A stretch of 9,021 nucleotides of DNA from CAIJZX01 sp043766165 (GCA_043766165.1 JAYUIJ010000066.1:1-9021); one strand, 5' to 3'. Positions 1 through 6,053 are shown, counted from the first letter of the stretch. Translations and numbers: made by a program. Notes: a model not told the origin generated them from the letters alone.

Positions 1-537
1 GTGGGTAAAAAAGATGAACCACAGCCAACCCAGCAGTACGATCAACAGCAGCACCCCATTACTTCGACCGCCACGAATCAACAACCACAAGAACAAAAAC
101 TTGCTCCAGCTGAGCAAGCCCAAAAGGTTGTTGACCAACTCAACAAAGCAAAAAAGAATTACCAGCAGGGATTACAGGGATATATGGCACTGGTCGCAAT
201 GTATGTCGTTCTCGTGCTCGGATATATCGCCATCAACGCTTTCAACGGTTGGTCACGACTGACACGATGGATCGGCATCCTGGCGGTATCGATTGGTGTG
301 TTACCGTTTATGATTGCGGCCGGAACGAGGACGGCCGTCGAACAGGCTATTCTCAATATGCATTTTGATAGTGGTGTCCCGATGGCTATTCAGCAGGCCG
401 CGCCACTGGCCGCTCGCGATGTTCAGCACGTACTGTTCTTCTCAATGACGATTATCTCTGGGTTGATAGTCTTGCTCGGCATTGCCGCGATTATTTGGGC
501 ACACTTTATGGCCAAGCCTGAAGTCAAGAAAAAATAG
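1..537 (+). CDS. small membrane protein with three predicted helices, unknown function
   Basis: I do not recognise this 178-residue protein. The first 55 or so residues are polar and rich in Gln, Pro and Lys and look disordered, with a short helical stretch (about 35-58). Hydrophobic segments follow at about 60-82, 88-108 and 143-168, and the tail ends in Lys residues. Such a layout fits an inner-membrane protein with a cytoplasmic N-terminal tail, but nothing points to a substrate or partner. The reading frame begins with GTG at the first base of the window. That GTG is a plausible start because Gly-Lys-Lys-Asp follows, but the gene could begin upstream, so the 5' end is unsure. It ends 22 nt before the VOC gene and may share a transcript with it. 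Confidence 0.7.
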   Translation: MGKKDEPQPTQQYDQQQHPITSTATNQQPQEQKLAPAEQAQKVVDQLNKAKKNYQQGLQGYMALVAMYVVLVLGYIAINAFNGWSRLTRWIGILAVSIGVLPFMIAAGTRTAVEQAILNMHFDSGVPMAIQQAAPLAARDVQHVLFFSMTIISGLIVLLGIAAIIWAHFMAKPEVKKK

Positions 538-559
538 TCTATACACTCAGTGCGTTGAT

Positions 560-1084
560 ATGCAAACTCCATTCTCTCGGCTCCAACCAGTCGAAAAGAA
601 TCCCCATCCAATTGATCCGCGGACAGACATTGGCCATGTTCACCTGAAGACGGCGGATATTCAACGCGTCTACGATTTTTACGTCAGTATTCTGGGATTT
701 GATGTGGTCGTTCGAATACCGAACGCGCTATTTATTTCTGCCGGCGGGTATCACCATCATCTCGGTTTTAATACCTGGGAATCAGAGGGCGGAAAACCAC
801 CGGCCGCCGGGACGACCGGTTTATACCACGTGGCGATTCGTTATCCTAATCGTCCGGCCCTGGGGAATGCGTTGAAACGATTAGTTGATGCTAAGTGGCC
901 GATTGATGGGGTGAATGACCACGGCACGCATGAAGCAATCTACACGCACGATGCGGATCAGAATGGATTAGAGTTGTACTACGATCGGCTGGAGAGTGAA
1001 TGGCCGCTTGACGCGCAGGGTCATTTGGAAGTCAGTGGTCGGCAAATGGATTTAGATGGATTGTTGGCGGAGGCGAAGAAATAA
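560..1084 (+). CDS. VOC-family protein, CatE-like (glyoxalase / extradiol dioxygenase superfamily)
   Basis: A 174-residue vicinal-oxygen-chelate protein. The opening strand GHVHLKTAD (about 25-33) is typical of the catechol 2,3-dioxygenase-like (CatE/YfiE) branch. The usual metal-binding triad can be placed at His26 (GHVHLK), His90 (LYHVAIRYP) and Glu138 (GLELYYD), so the metal site looks intact. Only about one two-module VOC unit is present, whereas full CatE proteins have roughly 280 residues, so this is a short version that probably pairs as a dimer. Substrate unknown; aromatic ring cleavage is possible for the family but not shown here. I chose the ATG at 560 because the longer reading from 482 overlaps the upstream gene and adds residues unlike the family. 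A possible -10 (TATACA, 540-545) sits just upstream. Confidence 0.85.
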   Translation: MQTPFSRLQPVEKNPHPIDPRTDIGHVHLKTADIQRVYDFYVSILGFDVVVRIPNALFISAGGYHHHLGFNTWESEGGKPPAAGTTGLYHVAIRYPNRPALGNALKRLVDAKWPIDGVNDHGTHEAIYTHDADQNGLELYYDRLESEWPLDAQGHLEVSGRQMDLDGLLAEAKK

Positions 1085-1104
1085 CGTGGTTTCATGATGG
1101 ACAG

Positions 1105-1944
1105 ATGACTGAATTTCCACCGCATGAACAACCGGGTCGTCGTGCGCCAATCATGACGACTGAAGAGTACGCCAAGGTTAAACATATCCGACCATATGTT
1201 TTTGATATTGAAGTGGGTGATAGTAAGCTCAGTTATTTCGGCATGGGGCATTCAAATAATCCTGATGACCCGGCGTATCAACAAGTAATTGAAACATTTG
1301 ATCGGGTTCAGCCAGATTTTGTGATGGTGGAAGGGATTGATCGATTAGCTGAACGGAAAGATGAAATTGACACTTGGTTTCAAGGCAAAACAAAAGAGCA
1401 AATTATTCGTGAAGGCGGGGAGAGTGCGTATGTCTTGTCGTTAGCCGCTGCGCGGGGCATTGAGTACGATTCGCCCGAGCCGGATAAACATAATGAGGTG
1501 GTAGCAATCGCCGAGCAAGGTTTTTCCCGTGAACAAATTTTTCTGTTTTATATTAACCGTGATGTAGAGCAATATTATCGGATGTCAGAACGCCCATCAC
1601 TTGAAGAGTTTCTACAACCAAAATTAGATACTCTCCAGAAAGATACCGATTGGGTAGATTTTGAATTTTCCTTTGACCATTATGCGAGGCTGATGAAAGA
1701 GCTTTTGGGGATAGAAGTGCCTAAAGACTGGCAAACGTTGCATGATCTTGCTGATCCAATTCCCTGGCCAGAGAAAGAAATGAAATCCACCAACGACATT
1801 GCCACCGCTTCAAGCCGTTTTCGCGACGAACATATTGTTGAAGAAATAGAACGACGGTTGAAAGAATATAAACGAGTATTGGTTGTGTACGGCGCGAGTC
1901 ATGCGGTGATGCAAGAACCGGCCTTACGATCATTGTCTTCGTAA
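1105..1944 (+). CDS. TraB/GumN (TIKI-like) family protein, putative metal-dependent hydrolase
   Basis: A 279-residue protein with the sparse signature of the TraB/GumN/TIKI superfamily: an N-terminal GxxH (FGMGHS, His49), a strand ending in a glutamate (FVMVEG, Glu76), an Arg-Asp-Glu helix start (FRDEH, 239-243) and a C-terminal GxxH (VYGASHA, His266). In characterised relatives (TIKI proteases, EreA-type esterases) the His and Glu residues form the active centre, so a hydrolase is likely. The substrate cannot be told. No signal peptide or membrane helix is seen, so it should be cytoplasmic. The middle (about 85-235) is not recognisable. It starts 20 nt after the VOC gene, and its stop codon directly abuts the ATG of the kinase gene, so these genes are probably cotranscribed. 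Family assignment rests on motifs only. Confidence 0.7.
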   Translation: MTEFPPHEQPGRRAPIMTTEEYAKVKHIRPYVFDIEVGDSKLSYFGMGHSNNPDDPAYQQVIETFDRVQPDFVMVEGIDRLAERKDEIDTWFQGKTKEQIIREGGESAYVLSLAAARGIEYDSPEPDKHNEVVAIAEQGFSREQIFLFYINRDVEQYYRMSERPSLEEFLQPKLDTLQKDTDWVDFEFSFDHYARLMKELLGIEVPKDWQTLHDLADPIPWPEKEMKSTNDIATASSRFRDEHIVEEIERRLKEYKRVLVVYGASHAVMQEPALRSLSS

Positions 1945-2461
1945 ATGACCTACTCATCAAGACTGATCATACTGCGCGGTAACTCCGGTTCAGGCAAGTC
2001 TTCTGTAGCGAAACAGGTGCGTGAGAAGATGGCTGGAAAAGTGGCCATCATTGAACAAGACTTTTTTCGACGAATTGTTCTCAAAGAAAAAGATATTCCC
2101 GGCGGAGATAATATTGACCTGTATTTCCCAACCGGTCACTTTTGCATTGGGGCGCAACTACGATGTTATTCTCGAAGGGATTTTAGCAGCTGAACGGTAT
2201 GGCAGAATGCTTCATGAGCTGATCAATCAATGTTCGCGTCACTTTATATATTACTTTGATGTGTCACTTGAAGAAACCATCAAACGTCATGCCACGAAAT
2301 CCAATGCCCATGAGTTCGGTGAAAAGGAATTGCGACAATGGTATTTGCTGCATGTTCTATTGAAGGTTCCAGGTGAGAAGATTATTTCTGAAAGCAACTC
2401 TTTTGCCCAGACGGTGGAGCAGATAACAGTCGATGTACTCAATGAAGCCCTAGCTTTCTAG
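1945..2461 (+). pseudogene. P-loop kinase (zeta-toxin/AAA-like small-molecule kinase), frameshifted
   Basis: Two reading frames together give one kinase of about 171 residues. The first frame (1945 to about 2121) holds the Walker A loop RGNSGSGKSS (11-20) and IEQDFFRRIVLKEKD. The second (about 2123 to 2461) begins ISQPVTFALGRNYDVILEGI and continues with YYFDVSLEETIKRH and HEFGEKELRQW, the family's normal second half. Removing one base from CTGTATT near 2119-2123 joins DL to ISQPVTF, restoring the family pattern NIDLI-x-Q-x-V-x-FAL. The original frame runs on to a stop at 2193 and would give an 82-residue fragment with Walker A but no catalytic second half. Related proteins are annotated as kinases acting on small molecules; the substrate is not known. 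The break may be a real mutation or an assembly error. The start abuts the stop of the upstream gene. Confidence 0.85.
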
Positions 2462-2502
2462 CAAACTTTTTATGCTGTAGAATAGATAGATAATTTGTCT
2501 GA

Positions 2503-2530
2503 TTGTCCGATGGCCTCGATGTGGTACACT
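2503..2530 (+). promoter_or_regulatory. candidate sigma-70-type promoter for the TPR gene
   Basis: TTGTCC (2503-2508), a 16-bp spacer, then an extended -10 TGGTACACT (2522-2530). Transcription would begin near 2537 and leave a leader of about 22 nt before the ATG at 2559. It lies in the 97-nt gap after the broken kinase gene. There is no obvious Shine-Dalgarno sequence in that leader. Confidence 0.45.
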
Positions 2531-2558
2531 ACATAATAACTCTCTTTACTCAATAGAT

Positions 2559-3311
2559 ATGAGCGCATCCAAGCCACAGAGAAAGAAGAAGAACTCCGCA
2601 AATAAGGGTGAATTCTTTTTCGACAATTGCCCCATCTGTCGAGCCATGCGTGATGGTCGGGCGGATTCAGTTGACGGGCTGATGCAAGCTTTTGATGAAG
2701 CTGAAGAACAAGGTTTGGGCAAAGTATTTCGTCCAGACGATCCGGATAGGAAACTTCACACGCATGGTGCGCAGCCTGATCCGGAAGAACTGTATTACAT
2801 TGCTTTGGAATACTCCGCTACTGGAAAGACGGGGAAAGCTAAAGAAGTGCTGTTAAGAGCATTGGAACTGGATCCGGAGTCGGTACAGGTCTACGTCGGA
2901 CTAACCGGGGTGTACGAACAACTTGGTCAGCGGAAAAAGGTGGAACAGTGTATAGCCTTGGCTTGGAAACTAACACAGAAGGAATTTCGCCGCTGGCCGC
3001 GACAACTCCTATGGGGCATATTTGAAAACCGTCCCTATTTACGAGCTATAGCTAATCAGGCGATGTGGTGGCATGAACAGGGTGATCGACAGGATGCGGC
3101 ATCACTGTATACGTTACTTCTGCGTCTGAACCCCAATGACAGCCAAGGCGTTCGGTATTTTCTAGCCGGGTTGTATGCGGGAAAAACTCCCAACGATGTT
3201 GACGACTACATGGAAGAAGGTGATCGGCGTCAAAACTGGAAAAAAATTGATGCGTTACTTACTTCTCAAAACAGGCGCCACCATTTTTGGAAAGATCCAC
3301 AAGCTGGATGA
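2559..3311 (+). CDS. tetratricopeptide-repeat protein with N-terminal CPIC motif
   Basis: A 250-residue soluble protein. A basic N-terminus (1-16) is followed by FFFDNCPICRAM, with Cys24 and Cys27 forming a single CxxC. TPR-like helical pairs lie at about 75-106 (ALEYSATGKTGKAKEVLLRA, then LELDPES), 109-140 and 160-193. The last carries the conserved turn RLNPNDSQGVRYFLAGLY (189-206). TPRs mediate protein-protein contact, so a scaffold or adaptor role is likely. A lone CxxC could bind metal with a partner or be redox-active, but no second pair is present. No signal peptide. The gene ends with tandem TGA codons, which supports TGA as a stop in this organism. It has its own likely promoter and is followed by an 87-nt gap containing a palindrome. 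Partner unknown. Confidence 0.8.
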   Translation: MSASKPQRKKKNSANKGEFFFDNCPICRAMRDGRADSVDGLMQAFDEAEEQGLGKVFRPDDPDRKLHTHGAQPDPEELYYIALEYSATGKTGKAKEVLLRALELDPESVQVYVGLTGVYEQLGQRKKVEQCIALAWKLTQKEFRRWPRQLLWGIFENRPYLRAIANQAMWWHEQGDRQDAASLYTLLLRLNPNDSQGVRYFLAGLYAGKTPNDVDDYMEEGDRRQNWKKIDALLTSQNRRHHFWKDPQAG

Positions 3312-3355
3312 TGAATTACTCGGAGCTAAAGCATAAAGCTTAAATTGATGTTACT

Positions 3356-3373
3356 CCCTTTTAGCTAAAAGGG
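3356..3373. repeat. 18-bp perfect palindrome, copy 1
   Basis: CCCTTTTAGCTAAAAGGG reads the same on both strands and is followed at once by TATATAT. It lies between the TPR gene and the YwqK-like gene, 25 nt before the latter's ATG. A nearly identical copy is at 4609-4625. No T-tract follows, so it does not look like an intrinsic terminator. Its full symmetry and the TATATA (3374-3379) beside it suit an operator next to a -10 element, but a dispersed repeat is equally possible. Confidence 0.85.
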
Positions 3374-3398
3374 TATATATGAAAGTCAATCGTTCTCT

Positions 3399-3620
3399 AT
3401 GTCAAAGATCAAAAAACACATCGTCCGCCACGCCGATGGCAGTCTCTGGGCTCGCGGCAGCATGCAAGGAAAAATTCCGGTTGGAAAATGGATTTGGTTT
3501 CGGAAAAATGGAACGAAGATGCGATCAGGAACATTTAAGAACGGCAAGCAAGTTGGGGAGTGGGTGACGTATGATCGGCTTGGAAAGATTGTGAAGAAAA
3601 CGATGATGAAAGGGGAATAA
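3399..3620 (+). CDS. YwqK/MORN-repeat-like small protein
   Basis: A 73-residue protein made of two or three MORN-like beta-hairpin units: DGSLWARGSMQGKIPVGKWI (about 13-32), NGTKMRSGTFKNGKQVGEWV (37-56) and DRLGKIVKKTMMKG. The pattern G-x-x-x-x-G-x-W with alternating aromatic and charged residues is that of proteins annotated as the YwqK-family antitoxin or MORN-variant repeat. The antitoxin label comes from Bacillus YwqK; no toxin gene is next to this one, so I would not call it part of a toxin-antitoxin pair. Basic and cytoplasmic. The ATG at 3399 begins the recognisable family sequence (MSKIKKHIVRHADGSLWA). A palindrome followed by a TATATA box lies just upstream and may mark its promoter. 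Confidence 0.75.
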   Translation: MSKIKKHIVRHADGSLWARGSMQGKIPVGKWIWFRKNGTKMRSGTFKNGKQVGEWVTYDRLGKIVKKTMMKGE

Positions 3621-3662
3621 AAGAGAAAAGTTAATTGAGTTGATTAGTTAATTATTTTTGGT

Positions 3663-4121
3663 ATGAATAATGCGTCACTAAAACCAGTCGTTTGGATCAT
3701 CACAATCACGTTGTTGCTTGATGTTTGGCTCCTGTGGTGGATGATTCGCATTGACCTATTTTTCCGGGATGTGAATTATGGCACTATTATTACTCTCATC
3801 TTTACCATAACAGCGTGTATTGTGTTATGGAAAAAGTCATGGCAAAGAACATGGATACCCATAAGCCTTTTGAGTTTAACGCTCCTTCTATGGGGATGGC
3901 TCTACATAGACTCTCATAGAACGACTAGCGGAAGTTCGAACTACCCCTTGCCCTCATCGATTCCCGTTGCTTATCCAAAAGGCAATAATCTTTATTCAAT
4001 GCAGGACATATGGAAGTACAGTGGTCAACCAATTGATGCGCGGGGACATTGTCCACCAGGTTATACTCCAACGAAGTTTATTCATTTATCTGAAGCTTCT
4101 ACATATATAGCCTGCAAATAA
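3663..4121 (+). CDS. membrane protein with three helices and a two-cysteine exported tail, unknown
   Basis: I do not recognise this 152-residue protein. Hydrophobic segments lie at about 8-30 (very rich in Trp and Leu), 38-56 and 65-82. A polar tail of about 70 residues follows, starting with a Ser/Pro-rich stretch and ending GHCPPGYTPTKFIHLSEASTYIACK in outline, with Cys130 and Cys151 as its only cysteines. Cys51 is inside the second helix. The KK, R and QR residues between helices 2 and 3 suggest that this loop is inside, which would place the tail outside, where Cys130-Cys151 could form a disulfide. The topology is an inference. The gene is AT-richer than its neighbours and preceded by an AT-rich gap with repeated TTAATT/TTGATT blocks. 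It ends 41 nt before the broken VOC gene. Confidence 0.7.
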   Translation: MNNASLKPVVWIITITLLLDVWLLWWMIRIDLFFRDVNYGTIITLIFTITACIVLWKKSWQRTWIPISLLSLTLLLWGWLYIDSHRTTSGSSNYPLPSSIPVAYPKGNNLYSMQDIWKYSGQPIDARGHCPPGYTPTKFIHLSEASTYIACK

Positions 4122-4162
4122 TTTTCCACATTTGACTGATTGTCTATGAATTCCACAGATAT

Positions 4163-4605
4163 ATGCCAAAAATTACCCCATTCCTCTGGTTTGACAGCAA
4201 CGCTGAAGAAGCAATGAACTATTATGTTTCAATCTTTCCAAATTCGAAAGTACTCAACGTGTGGGGCCGAAGGATAAACCAATGGGGGTATCGTTTATGC
4301 TCGATGGGCAAGAAGTGCGTGGATTAAACGGCGGACCAATGTTCAAACCAACCGAAGCGTTTTCGTTTTTTGTTGATTGTGATGGTCAGGAAGAAGTCGA
4401 CAAGTATTGGAACAAGCTCATCGGTGATGGTGGCGAAGAAAGTATGTGTGGTTGGTTAAAAGATAAATATGGTTTCTCCTGGCAAATTATTCCGAAACAG
4501 ATGGGTGTGCTGATGGGACAGGATACAACGGGGAAGGTAATGCAGGCCATGCTGAAGATGAAGAAGATTATTATTGCTGACTTGGAAACAGCAGCAAAAA
4601 GTTAA
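4163..4605 (+). pseudogene. PhnB-type VOC protein (3-demethylubiquinone methyltransferase-like fold), deletion and frameshift
   Basis: The first part (4163 to about 4261) reads MPKITPFLWFDSNAEEAMNY then YVSIFPNSKVLNV, the classic start of the PhnB family. In that frame the reading then goes off pattern and stops within about 20 codons. The rest of the family sequence is in another frame from about 4264: GPKDKPMGVSFMLDGQEV, LNGGPMFKPTEAFSFFVDC, GWLKDKYGFSWQIIPKQM and VMQAMLKMKK. Family members normally have a short segment (R-Y-G-x-x-G or similar) between KVLNV and the GP; it is missing here. So the lesion is more than a single base: a loss of 19 or 22 bases would fit both the frame and the missing residues. 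Read from the in-frame GTG at 4261 the product would lack its first beta module, so I treat it as non-functional. Members bind small molecules; substrate unknown. Confidence 0.8.
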
Positions 4606-4608
4606 TTA

Positions 4609-4625
4609 CCCTTTTAGCTAAAAGG
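4609..4625. repeat. palindrome, copy 2
   Basis: CCCTTTTAGCTAAAAGG, followed by TATAT, matches copy 1 at 3356 except that the last G is absent, leaving a perfect 16-bp palindrome at 4610-4625. It begins three bases after the stop of the broken VOC gene and 54 nt before the acetyltransferase ATG. Both copies share TTA a few bases upstream and GGTATAT at the right edge, so the repeated unit is about 23 bp. Confidence 0.85.
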
Positions 4626-4678
4626 TATATCCGGCAATACATAGAAATAACTAATTATTTAACACAAAGAGCGTCTAC

Positions 4679-5128
4679 ATGAGCTACACCTACAAAATTC
4701 TTTCTACAAAAGATACATCACTCTTGAAAGAATTACTGCATGTATTCAGCGAGGCCTTTGATGATCCTGAAAGTTATCAGTCTGCGGTACCTACGGATGA
4801 CTACATCAAATCATTTCTGGCTATGAACAACGCGATAGTGATTGTGGCGCTTGATGGACAAAAAGTCGTTGGGGGATTAGTCGCCTATGAATTAGTGAAG
4901 TTCGAACAGGCACGGAAAGAAATCTATCTGTATGATTTAGCTGTATTGGCGGAACATCGCCGCCGTGGGATAGCGAAAGGGTTGATTGCGGAATTACAAC
5001 TAGAAGCAAAAAAACGCGGCGCGGATGTTATCTATGTCCAAGCTGATCATGGTGATGAACCGGCAATTCGGCTGTATGAGTCGCTTGGGAGAAAAGAAAA
5101 TGTTTATCATTTTGATATAACCCCGTAA
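4679..5128 (+). CDS. GNAT acetyltransferase, AAC(3)-I aminoglycoside 3-N-acetyltransferase family
   Basis: A 149-residue GNAT protein that closely follows the AAC(3)-I pattern along its length: FSEAFDDPESYQ (23-34), DYIKSFL (41-47), VVGGLVAYELVKFEQARKEI (63-82), YLYDLAVLAEHRRRGIA (83-99), DVIYVQADHGDEPAIRLY (116-133) and YHFDI (143-147). HRRRGIAKGL (93-102) is the acetyl-CoA pyrophosphate-binding motif A. AAC(3)-I enzymes acetylate the 3-amino group of gentamicin-type aminoglycosides using acetyl-CoA. Chromosomal relatives may have other amine substrates, so resistance is not proven. It is cytoplasmic and of normal length, with no broken motif. A weak Shine-Dalgarno-like AAAGAG lies several bases before the ATG. 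Only 11 nt separate it from the DUF1801 gene, so the two are probably cotranscribed. Confidence 0.88.
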   Translation: MSYTYKILSTKDTSLLKELLHVFSEAFDDPESYQSAVPTDDYIKSFLAMNNAIVIVALDGQKVVGGLVAYELVKFEQARKEIYLYDLAVLAEHRRRGIAKGLIAELQLEAKKRGADVIYVQADHGDEPAIRLYESLGRKENVYHFDITP

Positions 5129-5139
5129 TCATTAAGCCT

Positions 5140-5481
5140 ATGATAAAAGTCAAAGATGTCGATTCTTATATCACTGCTGCTTCAAAACCTGCACAGGTAA
5201 TGATGAAACAATTGCGCGCGGCAATAATATCCACAGCCCCAAAAGCAGAAGAAAAAATCAGTTATGGAATGCCGTACTATGGATACAAGGGCCGACTCAT
5301 TTATTTTTCTGCGTTTAAAAACCACATCGGTTTGTATATCATGGGCGGTAGTCGTCGAACATACACTCAGGAAATAAAAAAGTATCAAACGTCGATGGCA
5401 ACATTACAGTTTCCTATTGGGAGTAAAGTACCAGTAGCGCTGGTGAAAAAACTGGTCAAAGCGCAGATGAGGGAGAATTAG
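5140..5481 (+). CDS. DUF1801 (YdhG-like) protein
   Basis: A 113-residue protein with the DUF1801 pattern: an N-terminal helix (DVDSYITAASKPAQVMMKQL), then APKAEEKISYGMPYYGYKGR (34-52), LIYFSAFKNHIGLYIMG (53-69) and a C-terminal helix (VPVALVKKLVKAQ). The glutamate-lysine and tyrosine residues of ISYGMPYY and the HIGLY strand are the conserved core. Bacillus YdhG, from the same family, has been described as a frataxin-like iron-handling protein, but that role is far from general for the family. Small and cytoplasmic, near the family's usual 115-140 residues. It follows the acetyltransferase by 11 nt and is followed at once by a strong promoter reading away from it. Confidence 0.85.
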   Translation: MIKVKDVDSYITAASKPAQVMMKQLRAAIISTAPKAEEKISYGMPYYGYKGRLIYFSAFKNHIGLYIMGGSRRTYTQEIKKYQTSMATLQFPIGSKVPVALVKKLVKAQMREN

Positions 5482-5489
5482 GGGAAGAC

Positions 5490-5517
5490 TTGACAGCGGC
5501 GTATATCTTGCTACAGT
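5490..5517 (+). promoter_or_regulatory. sigma-70-type promoter with extended -10
   Basis: A perfect -35 TTGACA (5490-5495), a 16-bp spacer and TACAGT (5512-5517) preceded by TGC, an extended -10. Predicted start near 5524, giving a leader of about 60 nt. A small hairpin in that leader, CAAACC/GGTTTG (5543-5548 and 5555-5560, 6-nt loop), ends 10 nt before the AGGAAA ribosome-binding site. It serves the coiled-coil gene at 5584. Confidence 0.7.
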
Positions 5518-5570
5518 TTGAGCATGACAATGTGGTGGCGCTCAAACCCGTTCAGGTTTGGGATTATACA

Positions 5571-5576
5571 AGGAAA
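5571..5576 (+). promoter_or_regulatory. ribosome-binding site deciding the start at 5584
   Basis: AGGAAA sits 7 nt before the ATG at 5584. It favours this ATG over the upstream one at 5524, which would add 20 residues unlike the rest and lies almost at the predicted transcription start. Confidence 0.6.
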
Positions 5577-5583
5577 TAGTCAT

Positions 5584-5799
5584 ATGACTCCACGAGTCAC
5601 ATTAGAAAGCTTAGCCGTCATGGTCAAAGAAGGTTTTGAGAATTCAGCCAAAGAAATGGCTGATTTTAGAGCTGAAGTGAAGGCTGAGTTTGATCGGGTT
5701 GACTTGCGCTTAAGCCAAGCCGCTTACCGTTTCGAAGTGGTTGACCTAGAAAACCGAGTTGACTATGTGGAACGCCGCCTGGGTATTTCTAAGTTGTAA
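5584..5799 (+). CDS. short coiled-coil protein of CPR type
   Basis: A 71-residue, highly charged protein. It begins MTPRVTLESLAVMVKEGFEN, a start seen in many small coiled-coil proteins of Patescibacteria, and continues with heptad-like repeats (MADFRAEVKAEFDRVDLRL, then VVDLENRVDYVERRLG). The middle of the family is usually longer, with more D-x-R-F-D-x-V-D repeats, so this is a short version. It probably forms a homo-oligomeric coiled coil. Its role is not known and no catalytic residues are expected. The start is set by AGGAAA at 7 nt and by the predicted transcript start; the promoter at 5490 suggests independent, possibly strong expression. Confidence 0.75.
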   Translation: MTPRVTLESLAVMVKEGFENSAKEMADFRAEVKAEFDRVDLRLSQAAYRFEVVDLENRVDYVERRLGISKL

Positions 5800-5942
5800 G
5801 TAACTAGTTGGCTCGGGCATTGCCAATATCCTATATTCATGGTAGATTTTGTCGTCTTCACATAACTTTTTTTCATGGCTAGCGACCCCGCACTAAACCT
5901 GCGGGTTAATGCGGGGCAAGCAGTCAAATAAGCATATCTATA
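5800..5942. other. intergenic region with hairpins and no supported gene
   Basis: No coding frame here looks real. It contains a weak hairpin just after the coiled-coil gene (TTGGC/GCCAA, 5808-5812 and 5822-5826) without a T-tract, a run of seven T near 5866-5872 without a convincing stem before it, and a strong GC-rich hairpin at 5886-5916. A TATAAT at 5939-5944 overlaps the ATG of the first ABC-F 5' copy, so it could not drive translation from that ATG. Confidence 0.5.
5886..5916. repeat. GC-rich two-stem hairpin
   Basis: Outer stem CCCCGCA (5886-5892) with TGCGGGG (5910-5916), inner stem AACC with GGTT around a TGCG loop. No T-tract follows on either strand, so it is not a standard intrinsic terminator. 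It lies 27 nt before the first displaced ABC-F 5' copy and could be the end of whatever preceded it. Confidence 0.6.
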
Positions 5943-6053
5943 ATGCCAAGTGGTTCCGTAGTACTAAGATTTAGCGACGTCACATTCGAATACGAGCACG
6001 GTCCCCGAACTAGTCGCTTCGCTCCAGTACGGGGTCCATTTCTAGAAAAATAG
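5943..6053 (+). pseudogene. ABC-F 5' end, displaced copy A (36-codon mini-ORF)
   Basis: ATG at 5943 opens a 36-residue frame whose first 20 residues are MPSGSVVLRFSDVTFEYEHG, matching the start of the ABC-F protein encoded at 8198 in 18 of 20 positions. From residue 21 it leaves the ABC-F sequence and reads PRTSRFAPVRGPFLEK, then TAG. That second part is the repeat shared with copy B. There is no Walker A or other ABC part, so this cannot be a working ATPase. Either it is a leftover 5' end cut off from its gene by insertion, or a kept short peptide. Silent differences dominate when it is compared with the other two copies. Confidence 0.85.
5985..6052 (+). repeat. 68-bp direct repeat, left copy
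   Basis: Matches 8131-8198 with 64 of 68 bases the same (differences at 5987, 6003, 6019 and 6035, all C/T changes). It covers the last codons of the ABC-F-like part (FEYEHG) and the hairpin-forming tail. The tail folds as CCCCG (6003-6007) with CGGGG (6030-6034), then ACT/AGT, with one A-A mismatch between. To the right the two copies diverge at once. Confidence 0.9.

Noticed and set aside
2110..2130. Programmed frameshifting in the kinase gene
   Set aside because: No slippery heptamer, no stop codon at the junction and no known case in this family. A simple indel explains it.
3300..3320. Recoding of TGA as an amino acid
   Set aside because: The TPR gene ends with two TGA codons in a row and no sensible protein follows.
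4261..4605. GTG at 4261 as the start of an intact 114-residue VOC gene
   Set aside because: The missing first strand and helix are present just upstream in another frame, so this is the rest of a broken gene.
5886..5916. GC-rich hairpin as an intrinsic terminator
   Set aside because: No T-tract follows on either strand.
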